Assembly: GCA_035578155.1 (NCBI GenBank)
Contig: JAPWDM010000004.1
Span: forward strand, 33,683,887 to 33,747,886
Reading direction: 5' to 3'
DNA length: 64,000 nt
DNA from: Brachynemurus nebulosus
Lineage: Eukaryota > Arthropoda > Insecta > Neuroptera > Myrmeleontidae
This document shows positions 53,001 to 62,973 of this stretch, piece by piece. Under the pieces are notes generated by a model, which was not told the DNA's origin, ran no database searches, and saw nothing but the letters and a program-made list of their open reading frames with translations. Each line of letters opens with the position of its first letter. Position 1 is the stretch's first letter. Made by a program: the position numbers and the translations under genes.

Positions 53001-54545
53001 TTTGTATGTTGTCGATGCCAGGTGCCTTCCAGTTATGCGATCTCTGTAAAGCTCTGGAGACGTCCTCTGTAGTAATGTCCGTATAGGGCATCTCCGGAAG
53101 ATGTTCGTTATTCCTGTACTCTGTATCGATCCAGCTGGCTTTGTCATTATGGTCAATGGTGTTGGACCATATATTCGCCCAGAAACTATGGAGTGCGTTC
53201 TTCTCCGGTAGACCATTACTGTCAGTTACCGTGTTCGTTAGAGACTGATAAAACCGTCTCTCGTTTCTGCTGAACGCTTGGTTTTGTCGTCTGCGTTCAG
53301 TACTGGTCTTATATCTTCGTAAGCGCTTCGCTAGTGCTGTTAATTTTTGGTGAAGCGTATCTCTGATCTCTGTGAGTGTTTTATTGGGTTCCTCGTATTG
53401 TGTGTGTACTGTGTGTTTGCGTAATATGTCGTGTATGTATTTGTTGAGCCGTTTGGACCTCGTACCCTGTTGGTATTGGGTGATCCTGCCGAGGTTGCAT
53501 CGGATGTTGCTGATGCGTTTATTCAATCGTGTTTCCCAGGCAGGAGTTTTGTGTTCTTTCGAGTTGTGCGCTACAGGTGGTGTTACATCGGACCCGTTAC
53601 AACGTATAGCTGCAACGGCTCCACAATAGATAGCTGTGTGTAACTCGATAAAATTGTCACATGTTTCCAAGTGTTTAGGCAGTATTGTATTGTTCAATAT
53701 CTCAACGATCTCAGCCAATCTACGTGAGGTGTGTTGTTTAGGCAACAAGTACCTATGTGTGGGGTCCGTCCCTTCAAATTCAGTAAGCGCTGTGTTAAAT
53801 TCCAGTTCGATCTTTTGCAGTAGGGTGTCATTTACTGCTGTCTCATGGTGGTCAGGCTCATTCTCGACAAGTTGTTGAGTGTCGTTTTGTGTGGGGCTCT
53901 CCATTTCTGGTGGGCCGTCGTCCTGACTTTCTTCATTTTGAGCAAATTGATGTGCAACTTGTGTTTTAATGGTGTTTATGAGGGAGGAAGGGATGAGGTT
54001 ATTGGTAAAAATGACACGTTTTTGGTCTGCCAGTCTCTGTTCAGTAACGCGACTTAGGTGAGGGTAGCTGTGCGCGAACTCTTGATGTAATTTTGTACGG
54101 TAACCAGTTTTGTCCGTTTCAAGTCTAGTGACTTTGAAGTATGTACGTACGATGAATTCATTCAGTTCATCTGTCCATTGCATACGCACACGCTTCTTAC
54201 CAGCTTTAGTGGTCCCCAAAGGATGCTCCGAGGAAACACTTAAAGTCGGCTGAGCCAAAGGTGTTGGGGGCTCCGTAAGTAGGGCAGTAGCATTTTGGCT
54301 GAAGGTGTTGTTACAGCTGACAGGTGGCTGCCTAGAACCCAGCCTGTCGTCACCGCGATCTAAGCTGTCACATTCAGTGGTGACCCTGATGCGCCCGGTC
54401 GCTCCACCGGCAGCGGCATTTTTCCGAGGCTTTTTTTTTCTATTTCTCTCCATCCTAATGGGTTGTCCTTTTAGTCGCCTTTTACGACAAGCAGGACTTA
54501 CTGTGGGCAAATTCTGCAAAGTGAAGCCCCCACCCACAGGGCGTT
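50052..54545 (-). mobile_element. Full-length, apparently intact R4-A element, copy H
   Basis: 4.5 kb with both ends at (TAA)n. On the minus strand the 5' UTR is about 92 nt (CTGTGGG/CCCACAG stem at about 54498-54537, then a GTCC..GTCG/CGAC..GGAC stem), followed by a single ORF and a 3' UTR of about 208 nt ending in the CGCCA-GGT-TGGCG hairpin. It inserted into the A/TAA tail of the I-like copy at 54629-56268. Unlike every other retroelement in the window, its gene is unbroken. Confidence 0.92.
50260..54453 (-). CDS. R4/Dong-like polyprotein: Myb-like, RT, CCHC, restriction-like nuclease
   Basis: 1397 codons from MERNRKKKPRKNAAAGG. The frame is also open upstream through the TAA and A tracts to 54777, but that part is foreign. 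Residues about 85-150 form a Myb-like DNA-binding region (RVRMQWTDELNEFIVRTYF ... RVTEQRLADQKRVIF). RT: finger about 545-590, motif A YTAFIDYKKAFDSVP about 605, motif B RRGIFQGDSLSPLWFC about 675, motif C LMYMDDIKIYAA about 715, thumb GESYRYLGFNQDERI. Finger CRRCHSKPETIQHITAAC is at about 1020. Nuclease: RPDITFVMKNTKTTYLIDIA about 1106-1125 (P-D, then D), then KLDKYTDLAAEIKQQW. A Thr/Ser/His-rich tail ends in Arg/Lys motifs. Known R4/Dong proteins nick a TAA-repeat target and prime synthesis there. All catalytic residues I can check are present. Membership of R4 rather than another nuclease-type clade is likely, not proven. Confidence 0.92.
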   Translation of the reverse strand: MERNRKKKPRKNAAAGGATGRIRVTTECDSLDRGDDRLGSRQPPVSCNNTFSQNATALLTEPPTPLAQPTLSVSSEHPLGTTKAGKKRVRMQWTDELNEFIVRTYFKVTRLETDKTGYRTKLHQEFAHSYPHLSRVTEQRLADQKRVIFTNNLIPSSLINTIKTQVAHQFAQNEESQDDGPPEMESPTQNDTQQLVENEPDHHETAVNDTLLQKIELEFNTALTEFEGTDPTHRYLLPKQHTSRRLAEIVEILNNTILPKHLETCDNFIELHTAIYCGAVAAIRCNGSDVTPPVAHNSKEHKTPAWETRLNKRISNIRCNLGRITQYQQGTRSKRLNKYIHDILRKHTVHTQYEEPNKTLTEIRDTLHQKLTALAKRLRRYKTSTERRRQNQAFSRNERRFYQSLTNTVTDSNGLPEKNALHSFWANIWSNTIDHNDKASWIDTEYRNNEHLPEMPYTDITTEDVSRALQRSHNWKAPGIDNIQNYWLKHFTSTHKYLAEHFTLFIKTPNLTPKFLTQGITYMKSKNSDTKNPANYRHITCLPTVYKILTSCLAEKINEHCQINTILTEEQKGCRKRSQGCKEQLLIDSVVLEQAKGRKRNLYTAFIDYKKAFDSVPHSWLRRVLELYKIHPSIVNFLGTIMSDWRTTLHLSIGNEKTTSDLIQVRRGIFQGDSLSPLWFCLAMNPLSRLLNETKYGYNVGTQTNSRHTISHLMYMDDIKIYAATKHQLQQLLGLSREVSRDLCMEFGIDKCRTQCRSGGKRDAVAFELEPESVMQPMDEGESYRYLGFNQDERIDHSAVKQHLMQQYLTRVRRLLSTHLDGKKTIKAINTYAVPVLTYSFGVIKWTPTDLTNIEIKTRVLMTKYRIHHPKAAIERLTLPRAEGGRGLIDIRNTHNKQVHNLREYFYTKTHTSHLHNVIIQADKAYTPLNLSHTEMPDSFCRLVTKEDKIQQWIRKPLHGRHPHDLNQSNVDKAASHAWLSQGSLFPETEGFMLAIQDQVIHTKNYSKYILRDSSITSDSCRRCHSKPETIQHITAACTQLAQSEYKHRHDQVGKIIYQKLAVKHHLITDKTPYYKLTPKVVAENDSCRLYWDRSIITDKTINHNRPDITFVMKNTKTTYLIDIAVPNTHNLQKTHAVKLDKYTDLAAEIKQQWRMEHVHIVPIVLSATGVIPHTLHNSLSLLGLPKYTYVTMQKAVIINTCRIVRKFLSNTNPTAICESTRPASTPSEPSTVSEQYTDTHPTDTQHTYINTQYTNTERQTLNTHTDPDSSDGEGGSNNCRTVTVTALVHNPPQFNNTQGPSTSVPSKRAVPGTPDLNEQFDEPENIYTKKRKIERHIHIHTHTHTQTQTVLSLPCVPTPTYHLRTRKRTRLSQPSVIEPTSTLPQKSRRTTQCTPK

Positions 54546-54566
54546 TATTATTATTATTATTATTAT

Positions 54567-54628
<62 letters not shown>
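54546..54628. repeat. A-run and (TAA)n tail of the I-like copy
   Basis: On the minus strand a run of about 58 A is followed by eight or so TAA units and then the R4-A 5' end. In the R4-A frame these encode poly-Lys and poly-Asn. Confidence 0.95.
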
Positions 54629-54632
<4 letters not shown>

Positions 54633-55795
54633 GGGTACTGCTGCCGGTGGATGGCGCGGTCAGCAGCACCCGGCGGCATCGCCAACGAAGGGCATGCGCC
54701 GCCAAACACAATATAAATAAAAACAACACGTAAAGACAGGGACACATAAATGCACTAGACAACGGACAAACATACACATATAAAATCCAACGATGAGCCC
54801 TGCCATCCCAGGGCTTAAAAAGAGCGGACAGTCCTTGGTGACGGTACGATAAGTACTAGACAAAGCGTCCGGTCACCAAGGCCTGGAAGCCATCGCTGGG
54901 ACTCCCTCCGAGGTGCAAGAGGCCTCGGAGTGGAGAAACCTGACTAGACAATCACTAAGTATCACAGATAAATATCACAGTAAAAATCACAGACAATACT
55001 TATTACGTCGCTGGGAGGCCACAGGCCGACCAGCGACGCAATAAGGAGTTAAAACAATACCGCTGTGGAGCCATAACAACAAGCCCACAGCGGCATAACA
55101 AAATATCACAGATAAATAAAAACAAATGATGTACCACCTCGGGTGTAAAAAGCCCTCAGTGGTACATCGTTAAAACATATTAAAAACAACCTTATTAAAA
55201 AACAAAAACAACAATATCACAAGTTTGACAATATTTCTTGCTCTGTGACACGATTCCGCTCCCCATAGTCTCGACAATTCCGAAATGGCTTCGTCAACAC
55301 CTAGGAGCTCACACGTGTAGGGACAGTGACATCTGATTACTGAGCAACATGTACTGTTCTGTCAGATAGCTGATTACTGGGTACATGTGCCGTTCTGTCA
55401 GATGTCGGGGTCAACCTACACGGGAGACCGGTACGATGACTAGGCCACGTTCGTCCGAGTCGAGGCTATAGAGAACGGGACAATGCCACAGAGTATCACA
55501 GTATATCTGACTTATGTCCCTATGACCCCGACGGGGCAAAAGCAGTCCCAGGACGCTCAAGCTCGCATCCGTATGAGAGAAGACGACATCTCCTTACTAA
55601 GCGAGCTCGCTCAAGCTGTTCGGGCAGATGTCGACTCATACGCCTGGATGACGCGAACGAGTGCGTCGAGTACCGCATTCCTACCCGTCGAAGTCCCAGG
55701 GACAAAAAATCACGCAATAACACAGCCAATCACTTTATCACTTTTGTGTCCACTGGAGTGCACCATCCAGGGGACACTATAAGATTTAAAAACAA

Positions 55796-55832
<37 letters not shown>

Positions 55833-56268
55833 AGAATCACAGCACGAAATCACAGACAAAACTACACAAATCACAATATAAAAATATCACTAATCGACTG
55901 GGCGGAACACGACTCACGACTTCGAAAATCACACACATACGGATACTAAACGCACACGAACTGTTGCCAGACATCCGGGCGAGAAGCTATTGCACAATCA
56001 GACGGTGGTGTTTCTCTCATACGGTGGATATCTCTGTCGGTCATACGACGTTCGTCCTCGTCGAAAATTTTGATCCGGCATCTTTTGTGAAAACAGTGGT
56101 ACCTCGAGAAGGAAAGGTGCCGATCTTGGGTAGTCAGAGGCTAATGGAATCCGAAGATTACTGTATTGCGCATAAACTACCCCTGGAACCCTTAGCCTCC
56201 TTGACACCAATGGGGGATAAATATCCCTCACGGGTGCCAAGGGCAGCTGCTATAGGTATCCTCACCAC
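54629..56268 (-). mobile_element. I-like element without ORFs, 1.64 kb, non-autonomous
   Basis: On the minus strand it starts at GGTGGTGAGGATACC next to (TAA)n and shares about 190 bp of 5' end with the 22886 copy. It then has 5' UTR-like sequence with repeated TGTGAT words and a T-run (55799-55832), and passes into the hairpin 3' UTR, ending at the A/TAA tail. No gag, RT or RNase H remains. Stems include CCTTGGTGAC/GTCACCAAGG, CTCCGAGG/CCTCGGAG, CGTCGCTGG/CCAGCGACG, CCGCTGTGG/CCACAGCGG and GATGTACCAC/GTGGTACATC. With both termini kept it could be moved by a full-length relative. Confidence 0.82.

Positions 56269-56366
<98 letters not shown>
56269..56366. repeat. Long (TAA)n upstream of the I-like copy
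   Basis: More than 30 ATT units on the plus strand, the longest TAA tract in the window and the outer end of the minus-strand train. The long poly-Ile and poly-Asn frames come from it. Confidence 0.95.
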
Positions 56367-56367
<1 letters not shown>

Positions 56368-57052
56368 TTATTGTGGTACTTGTAGAGGGTAACAGCCAGC
56401 ATCTTTTTCCATATTTTTCTTTCCGATAAAAATATGGTGGCACTCAACTTGGAATAGTTTTTAATTGAATTAGTAGTAGTAGTAGTAGTAAGCATTTTTT
56501 TTCTCTTAGAGGATATAACATTTACCCCCCCCTGCTCTACCAAGCTAATCGAGTACGCGTCAAGTGTGCACTTCTCCCCAGTGGTAACACTATGTTTTTA
56601 ATATATAATATGATGTGGCATCTATACCAACTTTAAATGCGGCATCTCTCCTTTATGTTGGGATAGCTGTCGCATGTTGCTACAGCAAGCATAGTGCGAA
56701 ATTCTAACCTAAAATTTTATACAGTACTTTTAAAATATACTTAAATTAATAACAAAACTCATTTTCTTTAAAACAATGAAATATACATTCTTAAATTCTA
56801 ATAATGAATGAAATACTTGATAAAATATTATGTTAAAAAACTTACTTTTCAATAACAAAAAATTGGATAATTACTAAACTGAAGGACTAATTTATTTTAA
56901 ACGTATAATCCATTAATAGCGCTATCTGTCAATCAACGGGCGAACTATAGCTACTGCGGCATCTCTCCCGCTTTTACACTATATTACTCTCTTTAATGTG
57001 AGACGCAGTTATTTTAATTACAAATATTACCGAGTGCTTTTAAACATTACTA
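56367..57052. other. AT-rich DNA without recognisable gene
   Basis: A short (AGT)n run lies at 56471-56491. GCGGCATCTCTCC occurs twice (about 56640 and 56959). Nothing further is supported. Confidence 0.5.
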
Positions 57053-58618
57053 ACAAGGAGATGCACCCAGAGTGAAATTCGGGATTTTGATGAAACTTCC
57101 CTGGTGTGTAGAATAGGCAAAAATAAGGGACCCGTATTTTTTTTATCGGCCATCTTCCACGTTTAGGGGTTGAAACCAGCCCCTAAAGTTGGGGGTTCAA
57201 ATCGTATTTCTTAAGATATCTCGAAAACTATAAGAGATAAAGGAAAACTTTAAATTGATGAAATGTTACTCTTTAAAAGAGCTATTCACTCGTATCGGTT
57301 AAAGCAGGGCCGGGTTAATAAGAGAGGCTGGAGGGGCGAAAATGGGGGTAAATTTTCTTGTACAGCCTGAATGGTTCAATGTATCAAATTTTTACCATCG
57401 TAAATAGAAAGAGCATCAAAAATTAGGGGATACGTGTTTTTGCGTTTTTTCGAAATATGTGTGGGATCCAAGCCATATAAGGAAGGAAAAAATAGGGTAG
57501 ATTATATTGCATTATTATTGATTGTAAATACCTTCTATATTTTTTGATTTTTATGTTTATTTTCATCATGAAAATGTAAATTTTTACTTTCCGATAATGA
57601 TTCATGTATTTTTCAGTACTTACTTAATTGGTAATTTAGCCATTTGTATATTTGGTTACTAATATTCGATATTTTTTATACCTATTTCTACCAAAGTTCC
57701 CTGATCTGAAAGTGTCAATCAATGTTCAACAAGAAGCAATAATCTTCCGTTCAACAACTGCTTTTATCTTCTTACAAATTCGTTTTTAACCAAATAAACG
57801 CGGTTTATTTCTTTCTCAACATTCAAACTATTTTTCAGACCCTTTTTGTATGTTTTTAAGTGTCAACCCCATTTCCCAAATCGCAAAATTTTTAAAAAAC
57901 ACCTGAACAGTGCGCGAAAGAGATTATTGCTTCTTGTCGAGCATTCAAATACAAGCACACCAAAGAACTTTAGCTTTCGCAGAAATAGGTATAAAAAATT
58001 TTGAATATGAGTAACCAAATGTACACATGGCTAAATTACCAATTAAGTTAGTACTGAAAAATATATGAATCATTATCGGGAAGTAAAAATTTACATTTTC
58101 ATGATGTAAATTAATATAAAAATTAAAAAATATAAAACGTATTTTCAATCAATAATAATGCAATATAATCTACCCCATTTTTTTCTTCCTTATATGGCTT
58201 GGATACCACACACATTTCGAAAAAACGCAAAAACACCTGACCTCTAATTTTTAGTGCTCTTTCTATTTATCACGGCAAAAATTTGATACGTTGAACCATT
58301 CAGGCTGTACAAGAAAATTTATCCCCATTTTCACCCTTCCAGCCCCTCTTATTAACCCGGCCCTGGCTTAACCTATACAGGTGAATAGCTCTTTCAAAGA
58401 GTAACATTTCGTCAATTTAAGGTTTTCCTTTATCTTTTATAGTTTTCGAGATAACTTAAGAAATACGATTTGAACCCCCTAATTTAGGGGCTGATTTCAC
58501 CCCCTAAACGTGGAAGATGGCCGATAAAAAAAAATACGGGTCACTTATTTTTGCCTATTCTACACACCAGCGAAGTTTCATCAAAATCCCGAATTTCACT
58601 CTGGGTGCATTTCCTTGT
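57053..58618. mobile_element. 1.57-kb giant hairpin element 'P1'
   Basis: The ends are ACAAGGAGATGCACCCAGAG and its near-complement CTCTGGGTGCATTTCCTTGT. The two halves (57053 to about 57760 and about 57905-58618) are reverse complements over about 700 bp with scattered differences, leaving a loop of about 140 bp. No frame is supported. The termini and an internal ATATCTCGAAAAC ... AAAGAGCTAT block are shared with the element at 60350-61826. Confidence 0.85.
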
Positions 58619-58673
58619 AAGTATGGCGAACTTTTATTCGTATTTAAACATGTCATTTTTAATTGACACAATG

Positions 58674-58825
58674 ATTTGGTCATACATACCAAAGGAAATC
58701 GAAGTTCAGTTTAGCTGAACGTTAAGTGAACATATGAGTATTAAAGCATGTTTAAATATAAACAAAAGTTCGCCAAACTTGATAGTGTTCACAAACACTC
58801 GATAATATTTGAAATTAAAAATAAT
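58674..58825 (+). repeat. Dispersed repeat 'D', second copy
   Basis: Same order of words as 14928-15073, including TTCAGTTTAGCTGAAC and CACTCGATAATATTTGAAAT. Confidence 0.65.
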
Positions 58826-59155
58826 TTGTTCAAATAAATCATTTTTAAAAATTTTACATCTTTATTTTTTTATTCTATCAATTTGGAGGTAATGGTGGTG
58901 GAGGTGCTGCGGAATAAAAAAAATACCTGTTTATGTGTAATAGTTGATTTTTATTCCACTTAACAAGAAAATTCGTAAGGTCTTATATTCGCAAAACAAG
59001 TATGAAAATTACAACTTTTACATTTATGTGAAAGAAAATGGCGATAGGACAATAGTGTTTTTTAATAACCCTTTTCCTACTAGCGATAGAAGTCCAGTTT
59101 TACAAATATTCCCTTAACAAGTTTGAATTTGATTTATGTGTAACTAGTACATATA
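58826..59155. other. AT-rich DNA without recognisable gene
   Basis: Nothing supported. Confidence 0.5.
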
Positions 59156-59395
59156 CACCAATACCTCGCTTTGCGTCGTTTCGTTTTGCGTTTTTCGAAG
59201 TTGCGTCGCTGCTAAATGAGTACTAATTTTCACTGTGCGTCGTTAGATTTTCAAAGTTGTGTTGTTTTGGGTTCAAGTCTTTAATCTTTTTTTTTTTCGA
59301 AATTTGCTATAGAAAATCATAATTCACTTTGTGTCGTTTCAATTCGCGTCGTGTTTTTTTGGAACGTAACCACAACGCAAATTGAGGTACTGGTG
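59156..59395. mobile_element. 240-bp Tigger/pogo-type MITE
   Basis: The termini CACCAATACCTCGCTTTGCG and AACGCAAATTGAGGTACTGGTG are inverted repeats, with TA on both outer sides. The ACCTCG-TTTGCG word is typical of Tigger-like terminal repeats. Non-coding. Confidence 0.75.
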
Positions 59396-60349
59396 TACTA
59401 CTACATACCAGAAATAATATGTTAAATAACTCTACTTTCAAAGTCTAAAAATTGTTTTAATAAAATCGTAAATATATTAAAGTTATTGGCACCTGCTGGT
59501 ACCACTATTAGTCTACCGACTCTGCCGACAAAATACATTTGGTAGTTAAGGAATTAATAAAAGCAAGACTGCCAAATTTTTCTATTATCATACGGTTTTC
59601 GATCATTAGAATAATTTTTAGATAAAATTTCAGAAATTGTACGAATAATAGACAAATAACGAACTCTACGTATTACATCCTCATTACCTTGATCTTTTTA
59701 GGTAGGTGTGGATAGACGTTTAACATCTACTTTTCTGTACTCGATGACACCACTAGATTAAAAATTTGATTTCAGATTAAACCAATTTATAATGAGATTA
59801 TGTGTTAATCTATTTATTTTTGATTGTATACTTATGAAAAGATATAAACAAATATAAATTGTAATAAATTAATTGAATACATATTTAATGTATTCTAAAT
59901 AATTTGAGAGTTTTGCACGTAATTCGATAATTAAAGCTGGTGAAATATTATTTTGTCAATATTTTATTGAAGGTAGGTTTGGCCCCCTAAAAAGAGTTGA
60001 ATTTATTGTATCGTAATAACTATTGTAACTTAATATAAAAATAACAAAAAGGAAAAGAGACCCAAAATTAGATTTGTCTAATTTTGCTTCATTTACTGCA
60101 TTTACTTGATGACGTCAAACCATTTCTAGTTGATTTGAACTATACCTATTCGTAAAAAATGTTTCAATTTTCAATTTTATTAATCCAAATTCTTTCTGAC
60201 AGTCATTAAACTCTGCCAATTAGTCATTTTTATTGATTCAATTTCTTAATTTTTTTTTATACAAGGCATTTTCTTTATTCTATTCAGTCCTTAATGAATG
60301 TTTAAATGTTTATTAGATTTACTAACCATTTTAACCAAATTCGTTACTA
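59396..60349. other. AT-rich DNA without recognisable gene
   Basis: Nothing supported. Confidence 0.5.
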
Positions 60350-61826
60350 ACAAGGAAAGGTTCCCAGGTGTCCGCCTCCGATTTCAATGCCGCTGAAATA
60401 TGTTATCTACGTCGAAATCTAAGAGACACATATTTTTTATCGGCGGAAAAACGGTTTGAAGGGGTGAAATCACCCTTCAAAAATTGGGGTAAAAATTTAA
60501 TTTTTTAAATATCTCGAAAACAGTAAGAGATAGAGAAAAATTTTAAATTGGCGATATTGCTCTTTTTTAAAGAGCTATCTATTGATATTAAATTTGTTCA
60601 AATTACATCAACAGAGGTGGTTAGGGGTTAAAATTTGGGGGTTAATTTTGCAAGATAGGGGTGGAAAATAAACAATATAAAAATTTTGTTTACAGATTTG
60701 AAATTTACGTCAAAAAATCTAATTGACCTGTTTTTGCTCAATGTCCTAATATTAAGTCTAGGGGTAGTTAACTAGGGGGTAACTGTGTCGAAGAGTCGTA
60801 CTACTTGGATAGTTCAAGAAGTTTTTCTTCATGGAAAATAGCTTAAGACAATTACAATAACGTAGAAATGAAATTCTCGATTCCAAAATTCAGTTTGGAC
60901 AACACTGAAGAGGAGGTAAGTCACCCTTTTAAATTACATACTAGTTTACATACACTCATTTTTACTATTAACACACTGACAGTAGATAATATTGTCACAA
61001 TAAGTGGTTCTGAAGTTGGACTATTGTATGTAAGGTTTTTATTAGGTTTCCATTCATTTTGAAAATATCTTTATTTCCGGTATCGATAATTTTCGATAAC
61101 GACAACTATAATATCCATTTAAAAACAAACCTAATAAAAACTTACATACGATAGTCCAACTTTAGAACCACTTATTGTGACATTATTACCCACTGTCAGT
61201 GTGTTAATAGTAAAAATGAGTGTATGTAAACTAGTATATAATTTAAGAGGGTGACTCACCCCCTCTCCAATGTTGCTCAAACTGAATTTTGAATTCGAGA
61301 ATTCCATTTCCACGTCATTCTAATTGTCTTAAACTATTTTTTATGAAGAAAAACTTCTTGAACTACCCAAATAGTACGACTATTCGACACAATCCCCCCT
61401 AATTAACTACCCCTAGACTTAATATTAGAACATTGAGCAAAAACAGGTCAATTCGATTTTTTGACGTAGATTTCCAATCTGTAAACAAAAATTTTATGTT
61501 ATTTATTTTTTACCCCCGTCTTGCAAAATTAACCCCCAAATTTTAACCCCCAACCACCCCTGTTGATGTAAATTGAACAAATTGCATATCAATAGATAGC
61601 TCTTTAAAAAAGAGCAATATCGCCAATTTAAACTTTTGCTCTATCTCTTACTGTTTTCGAGATATTTTAAAAATTAAATTTTTACCCCAATTTTTGAAGG
61701 GCGATTTCCCCTTCAAACCACTTTTCCGCCGATAAAAAGAAATACGTGTCTCTTAGATTTCGACGTAGAATAACATATTTCAGCGGCATTGAAATCGGAG
61801 GCGGACACCTGGGAACCTTTCCTTGT
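60350..61826. mobile_element. 1.48-kb giant hairpin element 'P2'
   Basis: The ends are ACAAGGAAAGGTTCCCAGG and its complement CCTGGGAACCTTTCCTTGT, and the two halves (60350 to about 61050 and about 61122-61826) are reverse complements over about 700 bp with a loop of about 70 bp. Small frames over each half mirror each other and are not genes. The left flank TTACTA and right flank AAG are the same kind as at P1. Confidence 0.88.
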
Positions 61827-61858
61827 AAGAATCTAAAAACTGTGGTAGATTTTAGTAA

Positions 61859-62507
61859 GTAATTGTACACTTTCACGGTCACCTGATTTTTTGGCTATAA
61901 ATAAAAAACTAATGGTCTGATTTGGATAATTTTTTTTTTAAATGTTTGTCATTACGGTGGATTAATGATAAGAATCACAAAAATAAACAAAAATGAATAT
62001 TTTTGATTGTTTTATGGCTTTAAATGGACAAAAATGTGAAGCTTTTAGTAATAATCGTTTATAAAATTTTTTAACGTGAGTAGGTATATCAGCTTCTTAT
62101 ATTATTTTTCGTAATCTACATGAAAAAATTAAAAATTAAAAAAAACTCTTTTCGATTTTATACTTACTAAAAATACAAATAATGCTAAAAGACAACAAAT
62201 TTTGACCAATAATAATCCTTTATAAAAAATTTTTACATTGTTAGATCGATTTCTCAACCTCAATTTCGAGCAAAGGGGTAATTGGAAATTTTATTTAATT
62301 ATACCCTTTGCTCGAAATTGAGGTTCCAGTGGTGCTCCGCCGTCCATTAATTTCTCAGCCTTTCCCAGCACTTCCAGTACCGGTGTCGAGTTCTAGTATT
62401 TTTTTTTTCATTAGTCCACCGTAATTTAAAAAAAAATCATCCAAATCGGACCATTAGTTTTTTATTTATAGCCAAAAAACCAGGTGACCGTAAAAGTGTA
62501 CAATTAC
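61859..62507. mobile_element. about 650-bp element with about 105-bp inverted repeats
   Basis: GTAATTGTACACTTTCACGG at the left and CCGTAAAAGTGTACAATTAC at the right begin arms that match through TTTTTTGGCTATAAATAAAA to the CGGTGGA word. The interior is non-coding and contains a strong stem-loop at 62254-62324. Confidence 0.75.
62254..62324. repeat. Strong stem-loop inside the 61859 element
   Basis: AACCTCAATTTCGAGCAAAG and CTTTGCTCGAAATTGAGGTT face each other across a loop of about 25 bases. Confidence 0.85.
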
Positions 62508-62664
62508 CAAAACCGTTTTCTCTTTGTTTGATGAAATTCTAAAAAATGACAGTATGAGATTAGTAAGAGCAAAATTTTTATGAGTCAGTTTTACACTGTG
62601 GAGCAAAATATTAAGCAAATAGTCAAACATTTCGTGCTTAAGGTTCTTATATAATAAGGATAAT

Positions 62665-62715
62665 ATAGGTTCTCATATAATATAGGTTCTCATATAATAT
62701 AGGTTCTCATATAAG
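62665..62715. repeat. 17-bp tandem repeat, three units
   Basis: ATAGGTTCTCATATAAT repeats three times, the last with one changed base. Confidence 0.9.
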
Positions 62716-62764
62716 TAATATCATATAATATGTAGGTACGTAAAATGATGTATCTTTTAAGTCA

Positions 62765-62889
62765 AAGCCGTTTTAGCGAATTTCCAGAAATTCAGCTATT
62801 CCAGTAGGTCTCATGACACGACTTGAGCCCGGGAATATGGCAGAAATTTGTTTTGAGGTCCCTACAAACCAAAAATAATATTCACTAAA

Positions 62890-62973
<84 letters not shown>

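Noticed and set aside
55483..55782. 99-codon plus-strand frame
   Set aside because: Lies antisense to I-like UTR sequence, has no recognisable domain and is not present in the other copy.
55964..56443. Frames with poly-Ile and poly-Asn
   Set aside because: Products of the long (TAA)n next to the I-like 5' end; the adjoining part is I-like 5' UTR, and its counterpart at 22.9 kb does not keep the frame.
61131..61313. Paired small frames on opposite strands (60868-61062 and 61131-61313) with similar peptides
   Set aside because: They are the two arms of giant hairpin P2; similarity follows from the inverted repeat, not from a gene pair.
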